64,000 nucleotides of DNA, from positions 3,405,501 through 3,469,500 of the forward strand of contig NZ_CP045295.1 of assembly GCF_009363095.1 (NCBI RefSeq), given 5' to 3'. This DNA is from Paenibacillus cellulositrophicus (GTDB lineage Bacteria > Bacillota > Bacilli > Paenibacillales > Paenibacillaceae). The position numbers and the translations under genes are program-made. Shown here in pieces: positions 1-8,516 of this stretch (position 1 is its first letter; every line of letters starts with the position of its first letter). The notes under the pieces were generated by a model that did no database searches, was not told the origin of the DNA, and saw nothing but the letters and a program-made list of their open reading frames with translations.

Positions 1-10
1 GTGACGACTA

Positions 11-1000
11 TTGGCTTACTATTTGGGAATCGACGGGGGAGGCACCAAAACCTATGCCCTGCTCACCGACGAACAGGGGCAAGTGCTCGGCAAAGGCCAG
101 AGCGGCAACGGGAATCACCAGATTGACGCCGCCGTGGCCGCCGAGAGCATTCGCAGCGCCGCTTTCGGTGCCATCGCCGACGCCGGGCTGCAGCTTGCGG
201 ACATCCGCCACGCCTTCTTCGGCCTGGCGGGAGCCGACCGTGAGCCGGACTACCGGATCCTGCATCCCATGATCCGAAATATGGGCTTCACGGATTATTC
301 GGTCGACTGTGATACCGTCATCGGCCTCCGGGCCGGGACAAAACGGCCGTACGGGGTCGCCCTTATATGCGGCACGGGCACCAATGCCGCCGGCCGGAAT
401 CCGCAAGGCAAGCATGTGCAGTGCGGCGGCTTCGATTACATGTACGGCGATTTTGGCGGAGGCGGAGCCCTGAACATCGAGGTGTTCCGCTCCGTCATCC
501 GCGCCTGGGACGGACGCGAGCAGCCGACGCAGCTGACGCAGCTGCTGTTGTCCCTGCTGGGATATGATACCGTCGGCGAGATGTTCGACGATTTCTACGA
601 CAACCAGCGCAGCGTGCCCGTAGACGCCGCACGCCTGCTGTTTGCAGCTGCTGCCGGTCAGGATGCGGTGGCGCTGGAAATTTTGAACCGCCAAGGTGTG
701 GAGCTCGGCAAATCGGCCGCTGCCGTCATCCGCAGGCTCGGTATGGAGAACGAGGCCTTTGATGTGGTGCTTGCCGGCAGCCTGCTGACGCGGGGTGACC
801 GCGGATGGATCCGCGGCCCGATTGAGCAGGCCGTCCGAGCCGTTGCACCAGCGGCCTCGGTCGTGACGCTCGCGACGGAGCCGGTCGTCGGCGCCGTGTG
901 GGCGGCCATGGAGGCGGACGGTCTAACGATTCCGGAACAGGTCTATGAGCAGATGCGGCTGTTCCGCGATTTTGAACATATTCACCAAACTACCCGATAG
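11..1000 (+). CDS. BadF/BcrA-type sugar kinase (N-acetylglucosamine kinase family)
   Basis: A 329-residue cytoplasmic ATP-dependent kinase of the actin-like ASKHA fold. The phosphate-1 loop GIDGGGTKT lies at residues 6-14, the second phosphate/adenosine region CGTGTNAAG near 120-128, and a GDFGGGG loop near 146-152; these are the hallmarks of the BadF/BadG/BcrA/BcrD family, which includes N-acetylglucosamine kinases. The frame is closed by a TGA at 2-4, so the TTG at 11 is the only close start; its ribosome binding site would lie outside the window. It ends 12 nt before the GH4 gene and is surely cotranscribed with it. It may phosphorylate GlcNAc or glucose released by that enzyme, or the imported disaccharide itself. 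Family call is firm, substrate is inference. Confidence 0.85.
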   Translation: MAYYLGIDGGGTKTYALLTDEQGQVLGKGQSGNGNHQIDAAVAAESIRSAAFGAIADAGLQLADIRHAFFGLAGADREPDYRILHPMIRNMGFTDYSVDCDTVIGLRAGTKRPYGVALICGTGTNAAGRNPQGKHVQCGGFDYMYGDFGGGGALNIEVFRSVIRAWDGREQPTQLTQLLLSLLGYDTVGEMFDDFYDNQRSVPVDAARLLFAAAAGQDAVALEILNRQGVELGKSAAAVIRRLGMENEAFDVVLAGSLLTRGDRGWIRGPIEQAVRAVAPAASVVTLATEPVVGAVWAAMEADGLTIPEQVYEQMRLFRDFEHIHQTTR

Positions 1001-1012
1001 GAGTGAAGGATC

Positions 1013-2338
1013 ATGACTTCAAAGCAGGGGTTGAAAATAGCAGTAATCGGCGGGGGCTCCTCGTATACGCCGGAGCTGGTGGAAGGGTTTATCCTGCATC
1101 ACCGCGAGCTTCCGGTCCGCGAGCTGTGGCTCGTCGATATCGAGCCAGGTCTGCGGAAGCTGAACATCGTCGGCAGCCTGGCGAAGCGGATGGTTGAGAA
1201 ATCCGGGCTGCCAATCGAAGTGCATCTGACCACCGACCGCCGCAAAGCGATCGAGGGCGCCGACTTCGTCAGCACCCAAATGCGCGTAGGCATGCTGGAT
1301 GCCCGGGGACGCGACGAATCGATTCCGCTCAAGTACGGGGTCATCGGTCAGGAAACGACCGGTCCCGGCGGCATGATGAAGGCGCTGCGGACGATCCCGG
1401 TCCTGCTCGATATTTGCCGGGATATGGAGGAGCTGGCGCCAAACGCCTGGCTGCTTAACTTTACCAATCCGGCCGGCATGGTCACGGAAGCCATCCTGAA
1501 ATATTCCAATGTCCGCAGCATCGGGTTATGCAACGCGCCCATCGGCCTGATCAAGCAAACCTCCGCCAAATACCAGGTCGCTCCTGACCGGGTCTACGCT
1601 GAGTTTGTGGGTCTGAATCATCTTCACTGGGTCACCCGCGTCGATGTCGAAGGCGAAGACAAACTCGATGAACTGCTCGCCGATACCGCCGGCTACAGCG
1701 CTTCGAATGTGCCGGCCCGCGAATGGAATCCCGAGTTCCTGCAGTCGCTGCGCGCCCTGCCTTCCTATTATTTAAAATATTTTTACATGACGGACGCGAT
1801 GCTGGAAGAGCAGCTCGAGTCCTTCCATCAGGGCATCAACCGCGCCGAGGTCGTGAAGCGGGTCGAAGAGGAGCTGTTCGAGCTGTACAGCGACCCGGAT
1901 CTGAAGGAGAAGCCGAAGCAGCTGGAACAGCGCGGCGGCGCCTTTTACTCCGAAGCCGCCGTCAACCTGATGCGATCGCTCTATAACGGCACCAATGACA
2001 TTCAGACGCTGAACGTGGCCAACCGCGGGACGCTGCCGTTCCTGCCCGAGGACGCCAGCATTGAGGTCAACTGCGTCGTAACGAAGAACGGGCCGCTCCC
2101 GCTGCCTGTGACGTGCATCCCGCGGATGGCCGTCGGCCTGATTCAGGCCGTCAAAACCTATGAGCAGCTCGCCATCGACGCCGCGGTCACCGGTGACCGC
2201 GGGCTGGCGATCCAAGCGCTGGCCCATCACCCGCTTGTGCCGTCGGTCGAAGTAGCGATCAAGATGCTGGATGAGATGCTGGAGGCCAACAAAGAATACT
2301 TGCCGCAGTTTTTCGGAAAAACACCGGCTCATCCCTGA
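1013..2338 (+). CDS. 6-phospho-beta-glucosidase, glycoside hydrolase family 4
   Basis: A 441-residue cytoplasmic GH4 enzyme. GH4 hydrolases use NAD+ and a divalent metal in an oxidation/elimination mechanism. The N-terminal Rossmann motif IAVIGGGSSYTPEL (residues 9-22) binds NAD. LNFTNPAG (148-155) and GLCNAP (171-176) are family signatures; Cys173 and His203 in GLNHLHW are the expected metal ligands. A CN(V/A)P tetrad is typical of 6-phospho-beta-glucosidases, whereas alpha-galactosidases carry CHSV. The ATG at 1013 follows an AGGAGTGAAGG ribosome binding site. Its partner is a soluble kinase instead of a PTS, which suggests the 6-phospho substrate is made inside the cell. Family is certain; the sugar (cellobiose-like or chitobiose-like) is not settled by sequence. 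Confidence 0.9.
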   Translation: MTSKQGLKIAVIGGGSSYTPELVEGFILHHRELPVRELWLVDIEPGLRKLNIVGSLAKRMVEKSGLPIEVHLTTDRRKAIEGADFVSTQMRVGMLDARGRDESIPLKYGVIGQETTGPGGMMKALRTIPVLLDICRDMEELAPNAWLLNFTNPAGMVTEAILKYSNVRSIGLCNAPIGLIKQTSAKYQVAPDRVYAEFVGLNHLHWVTRVDVEGEDKLDELLADTAGYSASNVPAREWNPEFLQSLRALPSYYLKYFYMTDAMLEEQLESFHQGINRAEVVKRVEEELFELYSDPDLKEKPKQLEQRGGAFYSEAAVNLMRSLYNGTNDIQTLNVANRGTLPFLPEDASIEVNCVVTKNGPLPLPVTCIPRMAVGLIQAVKTYEQLAIDAAVTGDRGLAIQALAHHPLVPSVEVAIKMLDEMLEANKEYLPQFFGKTPAHP

Positions 2339-2456
2339 GGCAGAGGGATGGTCTCAAGGGATGAGCGGATGATCGTGACGCCTGTCTGCGGAAGACCCGT
2401 TCTCCTTTTCCGTGAAAATAAATGCAGATTTGCATTACTTCCGCTGCAAAGCACAC

Positions 2457-2496
2457 AAAAAAACCTTGAACGGCACGTTCCCGTTCAAGGTTTTTT
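2457..2496. terminator. Bidirectional rho-independent terminator
   Basis: A perfect 12-bp stem, AACCTTGAACGG at 2462-2473 and its complement at 2481-2492, flanked by A7 on the left and T6 on the right. It can end both the kinase/GH4 operon and the convergent Bcr/CflA gene. Confidence 0.9.
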
Positions 2497-2584
2497 CAGT
2501 CCGCGCCGCAGCAGCGGCACGCTGTGAAGGCGGCCCAGTGGCCTGGTGGCCGCCTCCCAGCCATGCTCTGCGGCGTCCCCGGCG

Positions 2585-3868
2585 TCACAGCCCTGCCGAG
2601 GCGTCCGTCGAGCTGGCTTGGCTGGCACGCGTGTGTCGGCGCACCAGCAGCACGTAGCACAGCACGGCGCCGACGTCCGCGCAGGCGATGACGATGCCCA
2701 TCGGCAGGGCCGAGGTGCTGCCTCCGATGCCCACGAGCGGGCTGACGATCCCGCCGAAGATGTAGGAGAGCAGCCCGAGCAGCGCCGAGGCGCTGCCTGC
2801 CGAGCGGCCGTAATCCTGCAGAGCCAGCGAGGAACCTGCGGTTCCGACGATGCCGACGCAGGATACGACCACGAACAGCGGCGGCAGGATCGCCGCAAGG
2901 CCTGCCCCGGCGGCGAGCAGGATCAGCAGCAGCATGCCGCCGATCGTCGCCAGGGTAATGCCGGTCACGAGCAGCTTCTTCTCGCTGACGCGTCCGGCCA
3001 ACCGGCCGGTGATCTGCCCCGCGATAATGATGCCGAGTCCGTTCGTGGCGAAGATCACGCTGAACATTTGCGGGGATACCCCATAGATTTCCTGCAGCAC
3101 GAACGGCGAGCCGGAAATGTACGCAAACATCGCGGCCGATATAAAGCCTGAGCTGAGCGCCAGGCCCATGAACTTGCCGTCGCGCAGCAGCTTGCCGAAC
3201 GTCTTCACCATGCCCAGCGTCCCGCCGCCGGAGCGGTTGCCGGGCGCCAGCGTTTCCGGCAGTCCGAGCATGACGGCCAGCAGCATGGCGACCCCGATGG
3301 CCGTCAGCACGATAAAAACGCCGCGCCACGAAGTCACCTGAAGCAGCTGCCCTCCCAGGATCGGCGACAGAATCGGCGCCGCTCCATTCACCAGCATCAG
3401 CATGGAGAAGAACTTGGTCAGCTCGCTCCCGGAGTACATATCCCGGACGATCGCCCTCGAAATGACAATGCCCGCCGAGCCGGCAATGCCCTGGATAAAC
3501 CGGAGCAGAATCAGCAGCTCAATCGACGGGCTGAAGGCGCACAGCAGCGAAGAAACCCCGTACACCACCATCCCGATCATCAGCGGCGTGCGGCGTCCCC
3601 TCACATCGCTGATTGGCCCCGCCAGCAGCTGGCCTACCGCAAGCCCGATGAGGCAGGACGTCAAGCTGAGCTGGGTCAGCGAGGCCGTCGTGTGCATCGA
3701 CTTGGCCATTTCCGGCAAAGACGGCAAATACATATCAAGCGAAAACGGACCGAAGGCTGACAGCGCCCCCAGCACAATAATCATCCAGACCCGGTTCGCG
3801 CCCGGTCCGGAAGCAGCTGCGGCCGCAGAGCCGCCTGCCTTCGCATCCGTATGTGTGCGTTTATTCAT
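2585..3868 (-). CDS. Bcr/CflA-family multidrug efflux MFS transporter
   Basis: A 427-residue membrane protein with about 12 hydrophobic segments after a 25-residue Ala/Gly-rich cytoplasmic start. The stretch FSLDMYLPSLPEMAKSM (residues 43-59) is the conserved TM1 region of the Bcr/CflA drug:H+ antiporters. The loop between TM2 and TM3 carries the MFS motif GPISDVRGRRTPL, and RFIQGIAGSAG is the TM4-region motif. Substrates of this family include bicyclomycin, chloramphenicol and sulfonamides, but sequence alone does not choose among them. The start is modest: an AGAGGGGG lies about 17 nt upstream of the ATG. Transcribed alone, with a shared terminator at 2457-2496. Confidence 0.88.
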   Translation of the reverse strand: MNKRTHTDAKAGGSAAAAASGPGANRVWMIIVLGALSAFGPFSLDMYLPSLPEMAKSMHTTASLTQLSLTSCLIGLAVGQLLAGPISDVRGRRTPLMIGMVVYGVSSLLCAFSPSIELLILLRFIQGIAGSAGIVISRAIVRDMYSGSELTKFFSMLMLVNGAAPILSPILGGQLLQVTSWRGVFIVLTAIGVAMLLAVMLGLPETLAPGNRSGGGTLGMVKTFGKLLRDGKFMGLALSSGFISAAMFAYISGSPFVLQEIYGVSPQMFSVIFATNGLGIIIAGQITGRLAGRVSEKKLLVTGITLATIGGMLLLILLAAGAGLAAILPPLFVVVSCVGIVGTAGSSLALQDYGRSAGSASALLGLLSYIFGGIVSPLVGIGGSTSALPMGIVIACADVGAVLCYVLLVRRHTRASQASSTDASAGL

Positions 3869-3923
3869 AAGTTCTAACTTGTTCCCCCTCTGTGTTCCCT
3901 GCTCCGATGCATGGCCTTTATAA

Positions 3924-3940
3924 AGTGAATTCTCTTCACT
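3924..3940. promoter_or_regulatory. Small inverted repeat upstream of the Bcr/CflA gene
   Basis: AGTGAA and TTCACT form a perfect 6-bp inverted repeat with a 5-nt gap, about 55 nt upstream of the efflux gene start. Position and symmetry would suit an operator for a local repressor, but the arms are short and no regulator gene lies beside it. Confidence 0.25.
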
Positions 3941-4104
3941 AGAAAGATTGAACTAAAGTATAGAGTATCATATTTCCCCCGCAAAATGAGCGGCTTGCCT
4001 ATATTTCCAGAAGCATCGTCCTCCCCTTCAACTGTCCCCCCCATACCGCTATCCCCATTTCCTTGGCGCTCGTTCATCCCGCCTTTTTGGCAGCTTACGT
4101 CTAC

Positions 4105-4146
4105 AAAGAAAAACAGCCTGGCCAAAGAAATTTGGCCACGCTGCGG
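4105..4146 (-). terminator. Rho-independent terminator of the CUT1 operon
   Basis: On the minus strand a GCAGCGTGGCCAAA arm pairs with TTTGGCCAGGCTG, followed by TTTTTCTTTG. It lies downstream of the MalG-type permease gene, beyond repeat copy A. The rest of the 3869-4280 gap shows no credible gene. Confidence 0.8.
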
Positions 4147-4158
4147 CGTCTTGCTAAC

Positions 4159-4265
4159 AACGTTTAACGACATACTTTTTAAGAAGACAGACTGCGTTAA
4201 GCGGAAGTGTTTCCTGCGAGATAAAGAAGTTTTGCCCGGGAAGTTAATACTTTCTTATCTCCAAA
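4159..4265 (+). repeat. Structured intergenic repeat, copy A
   Basis: A copy of the about 110-nt repeat also found near 10404, 44431 and 52161. It contains the small hairpin region CTGCGTTAAGCGG (4193-4205) and an outer stem GAGATAA (4218-4224) paired with TTATCTC (4255-4261). Read on the plus strand, as are all other copies. It sits between the end of the CUT1 operon and its terminator. Confidence 0.75.
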
Positions 4266-4280
4266 CATAAACATAACCCG

Positions 4281-5114
4281 TTAACCCTTGATCCCGGACA
4301 GCGTAACGCCCTCGATGATATACCGTTGACCGATAATATACACAATCAGCACCGGAATCAGCGCAATCGAGGCGCCGGCCATCATGAGCGTCCAGTCCGT
4401 GGAATACATGCCGCGGTACAGGTTCAGCATCATCGGGACGGTGAATTTTTCGGGAGTGTTCAGGAAAATGAGCGGATAGAAGAAGCTGTTCCACATGCCG
4501 AGGAACGTGAAAATGCCGAGCGCCGACAAAGCCGGCTTCACCAGGGGCAGCATGATCCGCGCATAAATCGTCCAGCGGTTGGCACCGTCCACGATGGCGG
4601 CCTCCTCCATCTCCTTCGGAATGCCTCTGAAAAACTGACGCAGCAGGAACACGCCGAAGGCGTTAAACAGCGCGGCGGGCACAATGATCGACAAGTGCGA
4701 GTCGAGCCAGCCGATGCTTTTCATCATCAAATACAGGGGAATGATCGTGACTTGCCCCGGCACCATCATCGTCGCCAGGAACAGGACGAAGAGGGGCTCC
4801 CGAAAAGGAAAGCGGATCTTGGCAAACGCGTAAGCCGCCATCGAGCAGGTGAACAACTGCGAAGCAACGACGATGATGTTGATATAGAAGCTGTTGAAAT
4901 ACGCCCTTCCGAAGGGCAAAGCCGTTAACGAGGTTTTGAAATTGGACCACACGAACGGATCGGGAATCCATTTGGGCGGCACGATAAAAACTTGGGACAG
5001 ATCCTTGAGCGAGCTGAGCAGCATCCAAACAAACGGCAGTGCCATAATGCACGCGCCGATCAGCAATATAATATGAAGCAGGACGGTGGACAAACGTAGT
5101 CCTCTGGTCTGCAT
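4281..5114 (-). CDS. CUT1 sugar ABC transporter permease, MalG/YtcP type
   Basis: A 277-residue inner component of a carbohydrate importer with six predicted membrane segments. The cytoplasmic EAA loop reads EEAAIVDGANRWTIYARIMLP (about residues 187-207), the contact site for the ATPase. The protein ends GVTLSGIKG, the usual tail of MalG-type permeases. Start ATG with AAGGAGGAGAACGC upstream. It follows the MalF-type gene by 26 nt in the same operon. No ATPase gene is present, so a shared MsmX-type ATPase elsewhere is expected from what is known of Bacillus CUT1 systems. Confidence 0.93.
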   Translation of the reverse strand: MQTRGLRLSTVLLHIILLIGACIMALPFVWMLLSSLKDLSQVFIVPPKWIPDPFVWSNFKTSLTALPFGRAYFNSFYINIIVVASQLFTCSMAAYAFAKIRFPFREPLFVLFLATMMVPGQVTIIPLYLMMKSIGWLDSHLSIIVPAALFNAFGVFLLRQFFRGIPKEMEEAAIVDGANRWTIYARIMLPLVKPALSALGIFTFLGMWNSFFYPLIFLNTPEKFTVPMMLNLYRGMYSTDWTLMMAGASIALIPVLIVYIIGQRYIIEGVTLSGIKG

Positions 5115-5140
5115 GCGTTCTCCTCCTTATCCGGTCGATT

Positions 5141-6091
5141 CTAGTCCTCGTAATGGACCCAGCGTTTGGACATTTTCATTTGGAACAGCGTCAGCGCCAA
5201 GATCATAATGAACAAAATGACTGCGGTCGCCGTGCTTTTCCCGAACGTAAAGTCCACGAACGCCGAATCGTAAATGTGAAACACGATCGTATAGCTCGCT
5301 TTCGCGGGCCCGCCGGAGGTCATGACGAACGACTGGTCGAACACCTGAAACGAACCGATGATCGTCATAATCGTCACGAAAAAGGTCGTCGGAGACAGCA
5401 GCGGAACGGTTATATTGACAAACTGCTGCCATTTGCTGGCGCCGTCAATCTGTGCCGCTTCGTAATAGCTGGCGGATATGCCCTGCAGCCCGGCCAGGAA
5501 CAAGACCATATTCCCGCCAAGCCCCATCCAGACGCTGAGCATGGCGATCGACGGCATAACAAACCGCGTGTCGGTCAGCCAGCGGGGACCATCGATCCCG
5601 AACCACTCCTTCAAGTAAAGGTTGATCAACCCGAAATCGGCGTTAAACAGCCACATAAAGACGACGGCGACCGCCACGGACATCGTAATGTTCGGCATAA
5701 AATAAATGAGTCTGTAGATCAGCTTGCCTTTTACACGGTTCAGGCCCACCGCGATGAGCATCGCCAGAATAATGCCCGTAGGCACGGTAAGCACCGTATA
5801 ATACAGCGTGTTGACCACGGCGATCCGGAAATCCTCATCCTTGAACGTGTTGATGAAGTTATCCAGTCCGACAAACTGCTTTTCCCCCATCCCGTCCCAT
5901 TTCATCATGCTGAGCACGAAAGCCGAAATCAGGGGAATTAAGGAGAACAGCAGCAGTCCGACCAATTGGGGAAAAATAAAGACATAGCCCCATATGCCAT
6001 CCGATGTCTTGCTCGTCATAGCGGTCTTCCGTTTGTTGTCCGGCTGCAAGGCCGGCGCAGAAGCCGTTCGATCGGCCGTCTGATTCTGCAT
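5141..6091 (-). CDS. CUT1 sugar ABC transporter permease, MalF/UgpA type
   Basis: About 316 residues with six membrane segments after a 35-residue polar start. The EAA loop YYEAAQIDGASKWQQFVNIT (near 220-239) is followed by VPLLSP. An ATG six nt further upstream (6097) touches the AGGAAGGTGG ribosome binding site directly, so the ATG at 6091 is the better start. It pairs with the MalG-type permease to form the membrane channel. It lies 122 nt downstream of the binding-protein gene, a gap holding a stable hairpin. Confidence 0.92.
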   Translation of the reverse strand: MQNQTADRTASAPALQPDNKRKTAMTSKTSDGIWGYVFIFPQLVGLLLFSLIPLISAFVLSMMKWDGMGEKQFVGLDNFINTFKDEDFRIAVVNTLYYTVLTVPTGIILAMLIAVGLNRVKGKLIYRLIYFMPNITMSVAVAVVFMWLFNADFGLINLYLKEWFGIDGPRWLTDTRFVMPSIAMLSVWMGLGGNMVLFLAGLQGISASYYEAAQIDGASKWQQFVNITVPLLSPTTFFVTIMTIIGSFQVFDQSFVMTSGGPAKASYTIVFHIYDSAFVDFTFGKSTATAVILFIMILALTLFQMKMSKRWVHYED

Positions 6092-6162
6092 AAACATCCA
6101 CCTTCCTCTTGCGAATTACGCCTTATGAAGCGCTGGCCGCCAGCCGCCGGCCGGCATGGAAA

Positions 6163-6203
6163 GAGGGAAGGAACGCTGCGCTGTGCCCTGCGCTCCTTCC
6201 CTC
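6163..6203 (-). terminator. Intra-operon hairpin between binding protein and permeases
   Basis: GAGGGAAGGAACGC and GCGCTCCTTCCCTC form a long GC-rich stem with a loop of about a dozen nt. No good T tract follows. It probably attenuates transcription or protects the 3' end of the binding-protein message, giving more binding protein than permease, a known feature of such operons. Confidence 0.6.
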
Positions 6204-6213
6204 CGGACTTTCG

Positions 6214-7548
6214 TTATTTGCCGTTTTTATAATCGTCGATTTTTTTGTTGGCCATTTCCTGGATGTCTTTGAGCGATGCGTCCAACTCGCCGTTCTTGAG
6301 CCACAATGCCTCGAACTTGGAAGTAATATCCGTGCTCAATCCTGGGATGCCGGCCTCGAATGGCGTCAGCGAATAACCTACCTCACGGGCATCGAGGAAC
6401 AGCTGGGCATGCTCCGGCAGATTGCCTTCCAGAACGACGTCATCCACGCCTTGAACGGACGGAACGGCATTACCCCCGCCTTGCAGACGGAACTTCTGTC
6501 CATCCGAGCTCAGGAATTCGGAGTAGAAGGTATAGGCGGCGTCTTTATGCTTCGATGCGCTGTTCATAACCAGAAATGCCGTCGGAATCCCGGCCGGTTC
6601 AATCTTGTTCCCGGTGTTCGTCGGCCAGGTCACGACATCGTACTCCAGGCTGGAGTTTTTCTTGAACAGCGGCAGATACCAGCGTCCGGCTCCGACGAAC
6701 CCGACTTGGTTGGACATAAACATCGCGTCACCGCCCTGCCCCTTCGGCAGCGTACCGGCGAATGTAATATTTTTCTCCTTCACGTTATCGTACAGGAACT
6801 GGAACGCTTCCTTCGCCTTCGGATCGTCGTAGCCGATGAACTTGCCGTTGTCGTCGTAAACTTTGCCGCCGTTGGACGTTACCCAGCTGTAATAGCTGTT
6901 CCAGGAGTTATCCAGCACGTACCCGTACTTTTTCGAGTCGCGGATTTTCTCCACCATGCCTTTGAACGCGTCCCAGGTCCATTGACCCTTCGCCTGAAGG
7001 TCGGCCGGCATCTCCGTAATTCCCGCGTCATTCAGCACTTTCTTGTTGTACCACAGCACCATCGGATTGCAGTCGACCGGCACGCCGTAGATTTTGTCGT
7101 CACGCTTGGCCGCGCCCCACAGCCCTTCGAAGTAGTCGTCCGGTTTGATTTTGCTGTCTGCCGCCGTCATTCTCGGCGTTACTTCCTCGATGCTTTTGTT
7201 CTCGATCAGTTTCACGACGAAGCCATCGCCGGCATAAAACACGTCAGGAGCGGTTCCTCCCGTCAGCTGTGTCAAAATTTTCTGGTCGTATTCTCCCGGA
7301 ATCGGAATCAGCTCCGCCTCAATGTCCGGATGCCTCGAGTTGAAATCCTTCGTAAACTCCTGGAAGCGGGTCAGCTCTCCGGGATTTCCCCAGGTCGCCC
7401 ATTTAATCTTGACCTTCTCCCCGCTGCCTTTGCCGTCTTCCGCCACCGCTCCCTGGTTATCGCTGCTGCCGCCACCCGATCCGCATGCCTGCAGCACAAC
7501 CGTCGCCAACAATACCACCGCGAGCAAGGACTTTCTGAGCTTCTTCAT
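6214..7548 (-). CDS. Sugar-binding lipoprotein of CUT1 ABC transporter
   Basis: A 444-residue extracellular solute-binding protein, family 1. The signal peptide MKKLRKSLLAVVLLATVVLQ ends in lipobox LQAC with Cys22 as the lipidated residue, followed by a Gly/Ser-rich spacer. The mature part has the family pattern, for example IKWATWGNPGELTRFQEF and GTAPDVFYAGDGF. It delivers oligosaccharide to the two permeases encoded downstream. Start ATG with GGGGGAGTAAAG upstream. A CRE-like site lies 50 nt upstream, and the sensor kinase/response regulator pair encoded just before is the likely activator. The sugar is unknown. Confidence 0.92.
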   Translation of the reverse strand: MKKLRKSLLAVVLLATVVLQACGSGGGSSDNQGAVAEDGKGSGEKVKIKWATWGNPGELTRFQEFTKDFNSRHPDIEAELIPIPGEYDQKILTQLTGGTAPDVFYAGDGFVVKLIENKSIEEVTPRMTAADSKIKPDDYFEGLWGAAKRDDKIYGVPVDCNPMVLWYNKKVLNDAGITEMPADLQAKGQWTWDAFKGMVEKIRDSKKYGYVLDNSWNSYYSWVTSNGGKVYDDNGKFIGYDDPKAKEAFQFLYDNVKEKNITFAGTLPKGQGGDAMFMSNQVGFVGAGRWYLPLFKKNSSLEYDVVTWPTNTGNKIEPAGIPTAFLVMNSASKHKDAAYTFYSEFLSSDGQKFRLQGGGNAVPSVQGVDDVVLEGNLPEHAQLFLDAREVGYSLTPFEAGIPGLSTDITSKFEALWLKNGELDASLKDIQEMANKKIDDYKNGK

Positions 7549-7598
7549 TTCTTTACTCCCCCATTCAAAAGAGTAGTCATCGGCTTAGCACCTTGGTG

Positions 7599-7612
7599 TG
7601 AAAACGCTTACG
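7599..7612 (-). promoter_or_regulatory. CRE-like catabolite repression site
   Basis: TGAAAACGCTTACG on the minus strand differs from the CcpA consensus TGWAANCGNTNWCA only at the last base. It sits about 50 nt upstream of the sugar-binding lipoprotein start, between that gene and the response regulator gene. Confidence 0.6.
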
Positions 7613-7697
7613 TGATTATTATAAAACGACGCCCTTCGCCTTTTGAACGGCACATATTTCCGAAATCGTGTCATGTTTTCCTGTGTTTTTGGACACC

Positions 7698-8516
7698 TCA
7701 CCTGCGCGGCATGCCCTGGAATTCCGCCGGCGTCAGTCCGACGACCTTTTTGAACTGCTTGCTGAAATGCTTGGTATCATTGAAGCCGGACATCTCCGCG
7801 ACCTCATATACCTTCAGCGTTGGATTTTGCAGAAGCTCCTTGGCCCGGTTCACCCGCAGCGTAATCAAGTAATCGATGAAATTATGTCCGGTGACCCGCT
7901 TGAACATTTCACTGAAGTAGTTGCGGCTGACGCACACCTTGTCGGCAACCTGCTGCAGAGAGATCGACTCTGTAAAATGCTCCGAAATATACTCGACCGC
8001 CTGCTGGACGATCCGTTGGTGCAGCGATTTATCCGGAGGCGGACAATCCGCAGGGAGGGGCAGCGGCATCACCGCAACCGCCGGATCTGCACTGTTTTTT
8101 TCTTTGTACTGCTCCAGAATGCGGTGATCCTCCTTCTCCTTCTGCAGGCTGTGGCGCATTTCATATAGCACCGTTTTCAGCGATTCCGCACTCAGCATCG
8201 GCTTTAAAATATAGTCAAAGGCACCCAGCCGGATCCCCTCGCGGACGTACTCGAAGTCGCTGTGGCAGCTGAGCAGGAGCACCTTGACCCAAGGACAGAT
8301 TTCCCTCGTCCTGCGCGCCAGCTCAAGCCCATCCATGACCGGCATGGCAATATCGGTAATCAGAATGTCGATCTCCTTGCTTTCGACCCATTTCATCGCC
8401 CGCTGGCCGTTGGAGGCTTCTCCCACCAGCTCGAATCCGTTGACTTCCCATTCAAAAGTAGACCGAATCCCCATTCTTGCGATGGCTTCATCATCAACCA
8501 ACAGCACTTTGTACAT
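7698..8516 (-). CDS. AraC-type response regulator (YesN family)
   Basis: A 272-residue cytoplasmic regulator. The receiver domain (1-120) has the acidic pair DDE at 8-10 and the phosphoacceptor Asp55 in LITDIAMPVMDG. Two AraC-type helix-turn-helix motifs fill residues 170-270 (ISLQQVADKVCVSRNYFSEM and KVYEVAEMSGFNDTKHFSKQ). Its ATG (8516) overlaps the end of the sensor kinase gene by 23 bp. It follows the standard arrangement in which the pair senses a sugar outside and switches on the adjacent CUT1 operon, here at 7548-4281. Confidence 0.92.
   Translation of the reverse strand: MYKVLLVDDEAIARMGIRSTFEWEVNGFELVGEASNGQRAMKWVESKEIDILITDIAMPVMDGLELARRTREICPWVKVLLLSCHSDFEYVREGIRLGAFDYILKPMLSAESLKTVLYEMRHSLQKEKEDHRILEQYKEKNSADPAVAVMPLPLPADCPPPDKSLHQRIVQQAVEYISEHFTESISLQQVADKVCVSRNYFSEMFKRVTGHNFIDYLITLRVNRAKELLQNPTLKVYEVAEMSGFNDTKHFSKQFKKVVGLTPAEFQGMPRR

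Noticed and set aside
3874-4173. 99-codon minus-strand frame before the Bcr/CflA gene
   Set aside because: No ribosome binding site, no recognisable pattern, and it overlaps a terminator stem at 4105-4146.
6109-7872. 587-codon plus-strand frame
   Set aside because: It lies antisense to the sugar-binding lipoprotein gene, which has a lipobox, ribosome binding site and family motifs. The long open frame is a by-product of high GC content.
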